Source: Reinekea marinisedimentorum
GTDB lineage: Bacteria; Pseudomonadota; Gammaproteobacteria; Pseudomonadales; Natronospirillaceae
Direction: 5' to 3'
DNA: 64,000 bases
Assembly (NCBI RefSeq): GCF_004341165.1
Contig: NZ_SLZR01000010.1
Span: 62,001 to 126,000 of the forward strand
Shown: positions 8,134 to 16,260 of the stretch, piece after piece
How positions within the stretch are numbered: position 1 is the first letter of the stretch
Layout: each line of letters begins with the position of its first letter
Position numbers and translations under genes: made by a program
Notes under the pieces: generated by a model
Databases searched by the model: none
Told to the model about the DNA's origin: nothing
Seen by the model: only the letters and a program-made list of their open reading frames with translations

Positions 8134-10455
8134 CTGAATAAAGCAATCCGAATTCTGTTGTATCTGGTAGTTTTTTGCTGTTTCAGTTCACCTGCTTATT
8201 GCGAACTCTCTTCAATACCGGGAGAGAGCGGCACAGTCGTGCCTGCCTGGAAGCAACTACAGGTGTATGAAGATAAAACGGCCGGGTTATCGGCAGCAGA
8301 TATCGTTTCCAGGTTGGATGAGTTTGAGTTCCTCAAATCGGTTCCCAGTTTCGGCCGGACCGACAGCCATATATGGCTTTATCTTTCCGGAGATTCTCTG
8401 TCTGAAAGGCACCCACTCTGGCTGGAGTTTGATAACCCCTATGTCGACGTCGTTAACTATTATCACCTGCATGAGAAGGCTGGCCGATTAGAGCCGTTGC
8501 TGGTCACAGAAACCGGCGATACCCGGCCATTTTCCACCCGTCAGGCGGACTATCGCAGCTTCCTGTTTCTGGTACCAACCGACAAAGTAGAAGGCGTGCT
8601 GCTTGAGCTCAGCGGTGAGTCGCCATTATTGATTCCACTCAGTATTGGCCGGCCGATGGCGCTGTTTGAATCCCTGAGCCTGCAGGAAAACTTCATTCTG
8701 TTCATGTACGGCATCATCTTTGCCATGACGGTGTACAACCTGATGGTGTACATCGGCACCCGCTATGCGCAGTACGGCTGGTACGTTATTTACATGACCA
8801 GCATGGCCACTTCGCTGGTCTGGAACAGCGGCTATGGCTATGCCTATATTTGGCGGGATATGGTCTGGTTGCAGCAAAACCTCGGGTATCTGGCCTACAT
8901 TGGCTTTATTTGGGGTGGCCTGAACTTCAGCCGGTCATTCCTGAATTTCAGTACACACTTCCCGCGGTTTGATCGCTATTACCGCTGGTTTGCGCAGCTG
9001 CCGTTGTTACTCTTTGCTCTGCCGTTTATCAATAAAGCCCTGACCATTACCTTTATCACCAGCGGTATGCTGACGCTGACGATCGTCGTTCTGGTGATGG
9101 GGATTCTCAGCTGGATTAAAAAGGCCGAGGCGGCCTGGCTGTTCGTCATCTGCTGGGTGCCGATGATGGTCAGTATGCTGTCTTACAACCTGACGGTTGT
9201 GGGTATTGTGCAGGCGAATTTCTTAACGGTGCACAGCGCGGAAATCGGCGTGGCACTGGAATCTATGATGCTGTCCTTTGCTCTGGTTTACCGCTTGCGA
9301 CGCATTCAGGAAAGCGCCTCGCGGCGTATACACAATGCCTATAATCAGGTTTCAGAAGCGTTGGCCCTGGTCGAGAAAAGCGATTCAGCAAAAGAAGCCT
9401 TTTTGCATTCTGCCGGGCATCAGTTGAAAACACCGATCCATGTATTGATGGGTAACCTGCAGATACTGTCAGAGCATGTGCGTGAGCCGAACTATGAAAA
9501 GCTGGTTCAGCAATCGGATCGCTCAGCCAGTCAGCTGCTCTACAAGGTGGATAACCTGCTGACCTATTCATCGGTCATTTCCGATGACTGCCGGCGTTTT
9601 GTTCAGCGCTGCGATCTGCGGGCAGAGATGGATCGGGTTCGAGATCAGTGGAAGCACATCTATCAGGCACCGGATTTTAAAGTGGATGTCGAGTTTTTCA
9701 AAAATGTGCCCAAGACCATTGAAATTGACTGGATTCACGTCAGTAAAATTATTCGCATCGCTCTGGAAGGCCCGCTGGAATGCCCTGACTGCTCTAAGGT
9801 TACGCTTCGCTTCAGTCTGGAAACGAAAGACGACCATACCTGGCTGAATTGTGTCATCATTCGCGAAAGCATGTACCTGGATGAAGACTTGTGCGCCTGG
9901 TATAACGATCCGGACGAAAAAGCAGGCGGCGATCGCTCTACCGGCGCTCTGTTAAGCCGAAGCCTGGTCGAGCTGGTTGGCGGTATTGCAACGGTCTCTA
10001 ACTACTCCGGTGGAAGCCGCTTCGATTTCAGTTGTCCGGTTATTGATATTCCTTTCCAGAAGCTGGATGAAATTATTTCCTGTAAGGGCGCCAGAATTCT
10101 GGCTGTCGATGATCTTGAAGTGAACCTGAAGATCATGTCTGCGTTTCTGAACAAGCTGGAAGCCATACCGGTAACCGCCCAGAGTGCAAAAGAGGCATTG
10201 GAAATTATCAAGAGCTCAGAGATTGATTTGGTCCTGCTGGATTGCCTGATGCCGGGGATGAGTGGGATAGACCTGGCTATTGCTATTCGTGAAGACAAGG
10301 AAATATCATCCACTTTGCCGATCATTGCTGTCAGTGCCAACGATACCGATATCGACCGGGTGAAGTGTCAGCAAGCCGGAATGAATGATTTTATTTCCAA
10401 GCCGGTTAGGATTGATGCACTTAAGAATGTTCTGGGCCGCTGGCTGTTAAAGTAG
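8134..10455 (+). CDS. 7TMR-DISM hybrid sensor histidine kinase with receiver domain
   Basis: 773 aa if started at CTG 8134. An in-frame stop at 8122-8124 leaves no ATG or GTG upstream. CTG 8134 has AAGGAA about 6 nt before it and gives a proper signal peptide (LNKAIRILLYLVVFCCFSS..YC); TTG 8158 would cut off its basic N-region and lacks an SD. Domains: periplasmic 7TMR-DISMED2 (about 35-170), seven transmembrane helices (about 185-385), HisKA with His429 in GHQLKTP, a poorly conserved ATPase region, and a C-terminal receiver (about 650-765) with AVDD and phospho-acceptor Asp703 in LLDCLMPGMSG. The usual N-box Asn and DxGxG motif are not visible in the ATPase region, so autokinase activity is doubtful. 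Confidence 0.85.
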   Translation: MNKAIRILLYLVVFCCFSSPAYCELSSIPGESGTVVPAWKQLQVYEDKTAGLSAADIVSRLDEFEFLKSVPSFGRTDSHIWLYLSGDSLSERHPLWLEFDNPYVDVVNYYHLHEKAGRLEPLLVTETGDTRPFSTRQADYRSFLFLVPTDKVEGVLLELSGESPLLIPLSIGRPMALFESLSLQENFILFMYGIIFAMTVYNLMVYIGTRYAQYGWYVIYMTSMATSLVWNSGYGYAYIWRDMVWLQQNLGYLAYIGFIWGGLNFSRSFLNFSTHFPRFDRYYRWFAQLPLLLFALPFINKALTITFITSGMLTLTIVVLVMGILSWIKKAEAAWLFVICWVPMMVSMLSYNLTVVGIVQANFLTVHSAEIGVALESMMLSFALVYRLRRIQESASRRIHNAYNQVSEALALVEKSDSAKEAFLHSAGHQLKTPIHVLMGNLQILSEHVREPNYEKLVQQSDRSASQLLYKVDNLLTYSSVISDDCRRFVQRCDLRAEMDRVRDQWKHIYQAPDFKVDVEFFKNVPKTIEIDWIHVSKIIRIALEGPLECPDCSKVTLRFSLETKDDHTWLNCVIIRESMYLDEDLCAWYNDPDEKAGGDRSTGALLSRSLVELVGGIATVSNYSGGSRFDFSCPVIDIPFQKLDEIISCKGARILAVDDLEVNLKIMSAFLNKLEAIPVTAQSAKEALEIIKSSEIDLVLLDCLMPGMSGIDLAIAIREDKEISSTLPIIAVSANDTDIDRVKCQQAGMNDFISKPVRIDALKNVLGRWLLK

Positions 10456-10579
10456 TTTCAATGCCGTAGCCTGAAAGTGTGTCGCGGTCGTCATTAATGC
10501 AGAATCTCTTTCAGGTGTCTGGTTGCTCTGCCCGCAATAACTTCCGATAATATTTGCAAATTAAATTTAGGAACACCGA

Positions 10580-11473
10580 ATGGTCGATAAACCCTCACCT
10601 GATTCGATGCCGCTTATGGTTCCGGATCGAGATGATATCCGTAAACACACCCCGACGCCGAAAGAACGAAAACCGGTGCCGGAGCCCAAGCCTGTAAAAC
10701 CTGCTCAGGCCAGCAAGTCGGGTTGGGGAACGGCATTGCTGCTGACTCTGTTGGGTGTTGCTGTCATCCTTCTGGCTTTACAGCAATACTCTCAATATCA
10801 GTTGCAGCAATCCTATGAAGAGCGCTTGGCGCTTGCCGATGAGCGCATTGTTAATCTGGAAAAGGCATTGACCCAAACCGACGAATCGGTGGTATTCAAT
10901 GAAACCGCGATTAACGCCCAGTTCAAAGCGATCAAGGGCGATACCGACCTGCATATGTCTGAGATTCGTAAGTTGTGGGATGTTGCAAACAAGCGAAATA
11001 AAGAGTGGATCGAAGAGAACCAGACTGCCATCGCCGAGCAACTGAAGCTGATCAACGCGGCCAGCACCCGTCTTTCTGAACTGACCGCCAAGCAACAGGC
11101 CGATGCAAAAGCAATTGAGACCATCAATGGCGAGCTGGTGGGTTTTGCCAGCGCTGAAGAGCTGCAAAGCCTGCAGGCGTCACTTGAGCAAAGCCGTCAG
11201 GAGCTGGTTCTGCTGGGCACCCAAATGACCGAAGTGAATGATCAACTGGGTTCTTTGTCGCAGGCGAATTTTGAAGAACGGTTGTTGACATTAACGCTGA
11301 CTCAGGAAAACTTGCTGGCGGAGCAATCTGCAAATACCGTCAGTCTTGCTGATATGTCTCAGCATATCAATGCCATCGATGCCGGGCGTCTGGAAACCAA
11401 TAAGCGCTTAACGGCGCTGACCAATCAGCTGGATACCTTGAGTGCCAGGGTTTCTGCCCTGAGTGCTCAGTAA
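10580..11473 (+). CDS. Hypothetical coiled-coil inner-membrane protein
   Basis: 297 aa. Residues 1-47 are polar and Pro/Lys-rich (cytoplasmic), residues 48-68 form one transmembrane helix (GWGTALLLTLLGVAVILLAL), and about 70-297 is almost entirely heptad-rich helix with many Gln, Leu and Glu, predicted coiled coil in the periplasm. No enzymatic motif. The fold suggests a structural or scaffold role; the family is not recognised with certainty. The GlpR-type regulator gene begins 18 nt after its stop, so the two are likely cotranscribed. Confidence 0.75.
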   Translation: MVDKPSPDSMPLMVPDRDDIRKHTPTPKERKPVPEPKPVKPAQASKSGWGTALLLTLLGVAVILLALQQYSQYQLQQSYEERLALADERIVNLEKALTQTDESVVFNETAINAQFKAIKGDTDLHMSEIRKLWDVANKRNKEWIEENQTAIAEQLKLINAASTRLSELTAKQQADAKAIETINGELVGFASAEELQSLQASLEQSRQELVLLGTQMTEVNDQLGSLSQANFEERLLTLTLTQENLLAEQSANTVSLADMSQHINAIDAGRLETNKRLTALTNQLDTLSARVSALSAQ

Positions 11474-11491
11474 CCCGATGATTGAATCTCT

Positions 11492-12268
11492 ATGATTGAG
11501 CCCTCCGTCTCACTGAACAAGCGCCAGCAAAGCATTATCCGCTGGGTTGAGACGGACGGGCGAGTCACCGTTCAGGAGATGGTGCAGCGTTATCAGGTGA
11601 CGGTGCAGACCATTCGCCGCGACCTGACATTATTAGCCTCTCAGCGCTTACTTAATCGCGTTCATGGCGCCGCTGAGCCGGTCAACTCCACCCGAAATAT
11701 TGCCTATCAGGAACGACAGATTCTCAACCTTGGCGCCAAGCAAAGTATCGCCAGAGCCATTGCGGCTCACATTCCTGATAACGCCAGCCTGTTTATCAAT
11801 ATCGGCACCACCACCGAAACCATAGCCCATGCGCTGATGCAGCATAATGGTTTGCAGGTGATTACCAACAACCTTCATGTCGCCGCGCTGATGAGTCAGA
11901 AGCCTGATTTTAGGGTTGTTGTTACCAGCGGTGAGGTGCGTGCGACCGATGGCGGTATCGTCGGGGAGGCAACGCTCGACTTCATCCGTCAGTTTAAGCT
12001 CGATTACGGCATCATTGGCATCAGTGCGATCGATAACGAAGGTACGCTGCTCGATTTTGACTACCGAGAGGTGAAGGTGGCGCAATCGATTATCGGGCAC
12101 AGCCGGCAGGTGTTTCTGGCTGCAGATCACAGCAAGTTTGGCCGCAAAGCCATGGTGCAGTTGGGTAACCTGTCGCAAGCCAACAGACTGTTTACCGACA
12201 AGCCGCCCTCTGCAGAAATCGTCAGGCTGATGAACGAAAGTGATGTCTCACTGGAGGTTTGCCGGTAA
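11492..12268 (+). CDS. glpR: DeoR-family transcriptional repressor, GlpR-like
   Basis: 258 aa. The N-terminal DeoR helix-turn-helix (VTVQEMVQRYQVTVQTIRRD, residues about 24-43) is followed by the sugar-phosphate effector domain with INIGTTTETIAHAL, VITNNLHVAAL and FLAADHSKFGRKA. This arrangement and wording match glycerol-3-phosphate repressors (GlpR). No glp genes are in the window, so the target operon is elsewhere; the DeoR assignment is secure, the GlpR specificity less so. A near-perfect palindrome lies 13 nt downstream of the stop. Confidence 0.82.
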   Translation: MIEPSVSLNKRQQSIIRWVETDGRVTVQEMVQRYQVTVQTIRRDLTLLASQRLLNRVHGAAEPVNSTRNIAYQERQILNLGAKQSIARAIAAHIPDNASLFINIGTTTETIAHALMQHNGLQVITNNLHVAALMSQKPDFRVVVTSGEVRATDGGIVGEATLDFIRQFKLDYGIIGISAIDNEGTLLDFDYREVKVAQSIIGHSRQVFLAADHSKFGRKAMVQLGNLSQANRLFTDKPPSAEIVRLMNESDVSLEVCR

Positions 12269-12281
12269 TCGACTATTGTGC

Positions 12282-12299
12282 TTAAACGATGTCGTTTAA
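12282..12299. promoter_or_regulatory. 18-bp palindrome downstream of glpR
   Basis: TTAAACGA-TG-TCGTTTAA is a perfect inverted repeat with a 2-nt centre, in the 135-nt gap between glpR and the DUF3581 gene. It could be an operator for the following gene or a GlpR-type site; there is no T-tract, so a terminator role is unlikely. Confidence 0.4.
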
Positions 12300-12403
12300 T
12301 AACTGTTGAGCACAAATCTTTTCTTACAGTTGCTCTTTTTCACTGTGGTGTTAAAGGGCAGACTTCGGCGTCTTTATATTTGGTTAATTGAGTGAGGATC
12401 GCC

Positions 12404-13117
12404 GTGTATCTGGATGAGTTTTACACACAAAAGGGTAATCTGGTTTCTGTCAGCCCGGAGCAGGCCAGTCGCTTCGCTAAAGAAGTAGCCGGAGACTTTA
12501 ACCCAATTCACAACCCTGATGCCAAGCGCTTCTGTGTACCCGGTGACCTGCTGTTTTCGTTGATTCTGGCTAAGGTCGGCCTCAGCCAGCAGATGTCGGT
12601 GACCTTCTCCGGCATGGTTGGGCGCGGTGTTGATCTTATCTTTCCGGAGAAAACAGACGGTAAAGTCGACCTGATCGATGAGAAGGGCAAGGTCTACACC
12701 CACGTAGAATCCGCTGGCGACTCGACCACAGATTCGACCGTGATTGAGAAACTGAGTAAAGAGTACGTTGCCTTTTCCGGGCAGAACTTCCCGTTTGTGA
12801 TGGTGCCATTGATGCGCAAGCATCAGGTAATGTTCAACACTAAGCGTCCGCTGGTAATGTACGAGAGCATGTCATTCAAGCTGGATCGCGTTGATCTGGC
12901 AGCGCCAACCCTGACCTTAGTGGAGTCGAGCCTGGATATCGACGGCAAGCGCGGCGAAGTTCATTTCCTGTTTGATATTAAAGATGGCGATGAAGTTATT
13001 GGTCAGGGTGACAAGAAATTGCTTGTTGGCGGCCTGATGCCATTCGACGAAGAACAGATGAATGCCATGATCGAACAGTTCACCGAATTTAAGCAAGCCT
13101 ACCTAAGTAATTTATAG
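12404..13117 (+). CDS. DUF3581 family protein
   Basis: 237 aa from GTG 12404, chosen because GTGAGG sits about 7 nt upstream and family members begin with the MxLxxFYxQK motif; the frame also allows GTG 12392. Conserved block: ASRFAKEVAGDFNPIHN followed by KRFCVPGDLLFSLIL, which resembles the hydratase 2/MaoC-type hot-dog motif (DxNPIH). Function unestablished; the DxNPIH similarity suggests a thioester-related fold, which is inference. It stands alone, followed by a short hairpin. Confidence 0.82.
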   Translation: MYLDEFYTQKGNLVSVSPEQASRFAKEVAGDFNPIHNPDAKRFCVPGDLLFSLILAKVGLSQQMSVTFSGMVGRGVDLIFPEKTDGKVDLIDEKGKVYTHVESAGDSTTDSTVIEKLSKEYVAFSGQNFPFVMVPLMRKHQVMFNTKRPLVMYESMSFKLDRVDLAAPTLTLVESSLDIDGKRGEVHFLFDIKDGDEVIGQGDKKLLVGGLMPFDEEQMNAMIEQFTEFKQAYLSNL

Positions 13118-13134
13118 TTTTGATGACCTAAAAT

Positions 13135-13155
13135 GCCGTCGTTTTGACGGCTCTT
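13135..13155 (+). terminator. Weak rho-independent terminator after the DUF3581 gene
   Basis: GCCGTC/GACGGC stem with a GTTTT loop followed by TCTTT. Confidence 0.5.
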
Positions 13156-13260
13156 TCCCTGTAACAAAAAATTACATCCGTAACTGTTTGATTTCACTAG
13201 ATGTACATTTATTTCTGATCGAAAGGTAAATTTTCGGGGTGCATTTTTACCCTGTTTGCT

Positions 13261-13266
13261 TATAAT
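13261..13266 (+). promoter_or_regulatory. Candidate -10 box for the DUF2185 gene
   Basis: Perfect TATAAT followed by a GC-rich discriminator (CCGCCGCCC), 45 nt before the ATG. The -35 is poor (GGTGCA at 17 nt spacing). Confidence 0.45.
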
Positions 13267-13310
13267 CCGCCGCCCTTCGATTACTGGTTCCTTGAGGTTG
13301 ATATAGAAAT

Positions 13311-13643
13311 ATGATGAATGCAGCTTGTGCCACTTCTACTTCGGGTCATCTTTGCCTGGCGTCAAGTTTGATACTGAACGAACGACCGTTACCCATTCGT
13401 TTCTTCTATAAGGAAATGCCTCAGCATGCCAATGACACTGGCTTCCGTTTTTACAGCGGCCAGGAAACTGACGAGTTTTTGATGGAAGACAACGCTGCCT
13501 GCGTTGCGCCTTTGGACTGCATGGAACGGTTAGACCCGAGTATTTCTGAATTGGTTAAAGCATCTGAAGTGGGCAGTGTCTGGGAGCGATTGCCAGACAG
13601 CAACAGCTGGGTGCCGGTGCACGATTACGTTATCCCTGATTGA
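13311..13643 (+). CDS. DUF2185 (Imm33-like) domain protein
   Basis: 110 aa. The block LCLASSLILNERPLPIRFFYKE..NDTGFRFYSGQE, then VWERLPDSNSWVPV, matches the DUF2185/immunity protein 33 type. In polymorphic toxin loci such proteins neutralise a toxin, but many genomes carry stand-alone housekeeping-like copies. No toxin gene is adjacent here, so an immunity role is not supported by context. A strong terminator follows. Confidence 0.75.
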   Translation: MMNAACATSTSGHLCLASSLILNERPLPIRFFYKEMPQHANDTGFRFYSGQETDEFLMEDNAACVAPLDCMERLDPSISELVKASEVGSVWERLPDSNSWVPVHDYVIPD

Positions 13644-13655
13644 TAGTTTATCCCC

Positions 13656-13693
13656 GCAGCTGCCTGCCCAGTTCAGGCAGCTGCTTCTTTTTT
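13656..13693 (+). terminator. Rho-independent terminator after the DUF2185 gene
   Basis: Eleven-pair perfect stem GCAGCTGCCTG/CAGGCAGCTGC with a 7-nt loop, followed by TTCTTTTTT. It probably also ends the convergent deacetylase transcript. Confidence 0.88.
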
Positions 13694-13702
13694 AAATTCT
13701 GT

Positions 13703-14734
13703 TTACTTGTCTAAAACCAGCCACGGTTTTGAAAGCCAATAATAAAAGTTACCGCTCAGGCTTCTGCTGGTGCAGTTGTAGCGGTGACGGCCAGTAGACA
13801 ATTCGCTGCCGGACTGTACCTGAAACTCCGTATCTGAGATCCACGTTACCTGCTCTTGAGTTCCATCGACAAAACAATTCAGAACCTGGCTCATATCGCT
13901 GCGATCGCTGATGGTTGCAGTCAGTACCGGCTGACGCTGATGAGTCACCATACCCTGAACGGATTCGGTCGTAACCGGCATTGGCCTGGACATCAGTTTT
14001 ACCTTCAGTGTTTCCGGATTGGAGTAGATTCCTGCTGCGGCAAAACGGGGAACTGCGAGAAAATCACTGCCTTGCCATACGCCGCCGGAATGCTGGGCAA
14101 ACCCGATGTAACCCATTTTCTCAACCAGCTGTTGCAGTTGCAGGTTGTACTCACCATAGGGGTAGGCCAACCACTTGGGCGGCTCGCTGCCTAACTCCTG
14201 CTGCAGTCGCGCCTGGGCGTTGTTAATATTGCGTTCAACGGAATTCAGCCAGTATTGGTCGTAGTGACGCTTTCGCACCAGGTAGTCATGGTCGCTGGTG
14301 TGGTTCGCGATGGTGACGCCATTGCTGTGCATCTCGCGAATCTGATCCCAGCTCAGCATCCCTCCAAGCCCGTCATCTATTGCATCGGTAGAGATAAAGA
14401 CGGTAAAGGGGTAATTGAACTCCTGCAGCAGCGGCCAGCCTTCTGTATAGATATCGTTAAAGCCATCGTCAAAGGTGATGACTACGGCTCCTTCCGCAAG
14501 CGCCGTGCCATTGCGCACAGCGCTGATGGCTTCGTTTAGATCGACTACCTGAAAGCCATTGTCCTTAATAAGCTGCAAATGCTCACGAAAGAGAGTAGGG
14601 CTGATCGAGGTGCTGGCTGGCGTTTCTTCGGAAACATGGTGATAGACCAGAATGTTGAAGCTATTGGCCGCAAAGGCTGGCGGCAATATAGCAGCCAGCA
14701 ACAGTAGAAAACCGGATCGCAGCAGCCTGCTCAT
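13703..14734 (-). CDS. Secreted polysaccharide deacetylase (NodB/CE4 family)
   Basis: 343 aa with a signal peptide (residues 1-22, cleavage near AFAAN). The CE4 core shows ILVYHHVSE, the metal/catalytic motif ITFDDGFNDIY (TFDDG) and NHTSDHDY (HxxxH type); LAYPYGEYN is the family's R/YPxG region. It likely removes N-acetyl groups from an extracellular or peptidoglycan-linked polysaccharide, PgaB-N-like. The C-terminal 100 residues are an additional beta-rich segment with paired Cys. Its ATG overlaps the stop of sseA (ATGA), so the genes are coupled. Confidence 0.88.
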   Translation of the reverse strand: MSRLLRSGFLLLLAAILPPAFAANSFNILVYHHVSEETPASTSISPTLFREHLQLIKDNGFQVVDLNEAISAVRNGTALAEGAVVITFDDGFNDIYTEGWPLLQEFNYPFTVFISTDAIDDGLGGMLSWDQIREMHSNGVTIANHTSDHDYLVRKRHYDQYWLNSVERNINNAQARLQQELGSEPPKWLAYPYGEYNLQLQQLVEKMGYIGFAQHSGGVWQGSDFLAVPRFAAAGIYSNPETLKVKLMSRPMPVTTESVQGMVTHQRQPVLTATISDRSDMSQVLNCFVDGTQEQVTWISDTEFQVQSGSELSTGRHRYNCTSRSLSGNFYYWLSKPWLVLDK

Positions 14735-15576
14735 AGTGGCTCTCCTTCAATGCCGGTGGCAATAGGGCGGCTGTCGTCAACGATCCATTCACTCCAGCTG
14801 CCAGCATAGAGCTTGGGCATAGGTAAGCCGGATTCGGCAATCGCCAGAATATTGTGGCAAGCCGTGATTCCTGAACCGCAATAACAGACAGCATCCTGAT
14901 TCTGCAGCGACTTAAAGCGCTGCTTGAGTTGTGTCCTGGATAAAAACCGATGGTCGACATCAAGGTTTCTGGTGAAGTCTGCATTGATTGCGCCGGGTAT
15001 GTGACCGGCTTTGGTATCCAGTGGCTCTTCGGCACCTTTGTAACGCGGCAGGGCGCGGGCGTCGAGTAACAGGCTGTTCTCTGCCAGCGGCAGCAGCTCG
15101 TCGGCACTGATCAGCCAATCTTGTTGTACCCTTATGGTCAGTGTTGACGGTGCGGGTAATTCCGGAATTTTACTGGTGGTTTCGCCACCGTAGGATTTCC
15201 ACGCCGCCAGTCCGCCATCCAGAACTCTCACATGGGTTATTCCTGCCCACTGCAGCAGCCACCAGGCACGGGAGGCAAACATGCTGTTGCTTTGATCGTA
15301 GAGGATAATCTCGCTTTGCTGAGTAATGCCCCACTTCTGCAGGCGCTGTTGCCATTGTTCGATGGAGGGCATGGGGTGCCGGCCGGTTTTACCTGGGATG
15401 ATTTCGCTGGAAAGGTCGGTTTCTGTATCCGCATGGTAAGCGCCCGGAATGTGTTCGCTCTGATACATTTGTTGAGACTTGGTCCGGTCTGTCAGGTTGG
15501 CCTGGCAATCCAGAATAATGGGTTCAGCGGTTTTGATTAGATTATGCAGCTCGTTAGGGCGAATAAGGTGCGACAT
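14731..15576 (-). CDS. sseA: 3-mercaptopyruvate/thiosulfate sulfurtransferase (two rhodanese domains)
   Basis: 281 aa with tandem rhodanese folds. The N-terminal domain includes HIPGAYHADTETDLS; the C-terminal domain has HIPGAINADF and the active-site loop CYCGSGITACHN, whose CGSGxTA form is typical of mercaptopyruvate/thiosulfate sulfurtransferases. Transfers sulfur to cyanide or other thiophilic acceptors in the cytoplasm. First gene of a two-gene minus-strand operon with the deacetylase. Confidence 0.9.
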   Translation of the reverse strand: MSHLIRPNELHNLIKTAEPIILDCQANLTDRTKSQQMYQSEHIPGAYHADTETDLSSEIIPGKTGRHPMPSIEQWQQRLQKWGITQQSEIILYDQSNSMFASRAWWLLQWAGITHVRVLDGGLAAWKSYGGETTSKIPELPAPSTLTIRVQQDWLISADELLPLAENSLLLDARALPRYKGAEEPLDTKAGHIPGAINADFTRNLDVDHRFLSRTQLKQRFKSLQNQDAVCYCGSGITACHNILAIAESGLPMPKLYAGSWSEWIVDDSRPIATGIEGEPL

Positions 15577-15692
15577 AGGTGATACCCCGGCAATTAGTTA
15601 TAGCAGGTATCTTACAGCAACAATTGTAGAGTTGCTGAATGCAGTTCAAGTTCTAACTGGGCATAAGGCGAAAGAGGGAGGCATTAACAGGG

Positions 15693-15767
15693 TGGCTGGT
15701 CCGGCAGGATTCGAACCTGCGCATGACGGGATCAAAACCCGTTGCCTTACCGCTTGGCGACGGACCA
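15693..15767 (-). tRNA. tRNA-Gln (anticodon UUG)
   Basis: 75 nt including encoded CCA. Acceptor TGGTCCG/CGGACCA, anticodon stem ACGGG/CCCGT with loop TTTTGAT (anticodon TTG), and TpsiC arm GGTTCGAATCC. Essentially identical to the second copy at 15815-15889. Confidence 0.97.
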
Positions 15768-15814
15768 ATAATCAATGCAAGCATAGTGAACTATAGCAGA
15801 CGTTATCGGAGAAG

Positions 15815-15889
15815 TGGCTGGTCCGGCAGGATTCGAACCTGCGCATGACGGGATCAAAACCCGTTGCCTTACCGCTTGGCGACGGACCA
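15815..15889 (-). tRNA. tRNA-Gln (anticodon UUG), second copy
   Basis: Same 75-nt sequence as the copy at 15693-15767, separated by 47 nt. Part of the Met-Gln-Gln tRNA operon read on the minus strand. Confidence 0.97.
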
Positions 15890-15894
15890 GTAAA

Positions 15895-15971
15895 TGGTGG
15901 CTATAGCTGGACTTGAACCAGCGACCCCAGCATTATGAATGCTGTGCTCTAACCAACTGAGCTATATAGCC
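15895..15971 (-). tRNA. tRNA-Met (anticodon CAU, elongator type)
   Basis: 77 nt with encoded CCA. Acceptor GGCTATA/TATAGCC, anticodon stem CAGCA/TGCTG with loop TTCATAA. A perfectly paired 1-72 end and a close resemblance to elongator tRNA-Met argue against initiator. A lysidine-modified tRNA-Ile2 also reads CAU in the gene, but the body favours Met. Confidence 0.93.
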
Positions 15972-15987
15972 CCGATAACGAGCGCGT

Positions 15988-16015
15988 ATTATCCGTAAAA
16001 AATGTGACCTGTCAA
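15988..16015 (-). promoter_or_regulatory. Sigma-70 promoter of the tRNA operon
   Basis: On the minus strand: TTGACA, 16 nt, GATAAT, then a GC-rich discriminator (ACGCGCTCG) typical of stringently controlled stable-RNA promoters. It sits about 17 nt before the tRNA-Met 5' end. The rest of 16016-16260 is AT-rich at first and then shows nothing I can name. Confidence 0.8.
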
Positions 16016-16260
16016 CATCAAAAAATTATTTTTTTTAAATAATTTCAACAAGTTAGAGCGCATAGCGCATCTGGTTAAATAAACGTCAGTATTTGCCTGC
16101 GGCATCATTGCCGGGTTGTTCTGAGCAGCTGTCAGTCCGTTGTGCCCGCCTTCACCCCGGGCCGAACTCTTTTACAGGGCGTACCGGCCTTTGTCATGAG
16201 TCTGTCATGCCACCTTTTTACCCTGAGCCCAAGTTTAATTTCAGGCAATAGGGTAAGCGC

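Noticed and set aside
15693-15971. tRNA cluster as an integration (attachment) site
   Set aside because: No integrase, no direct repeats of a tRNA 3' end beyond the duplicate tRNA-Gln itself, and no island genes on either side.
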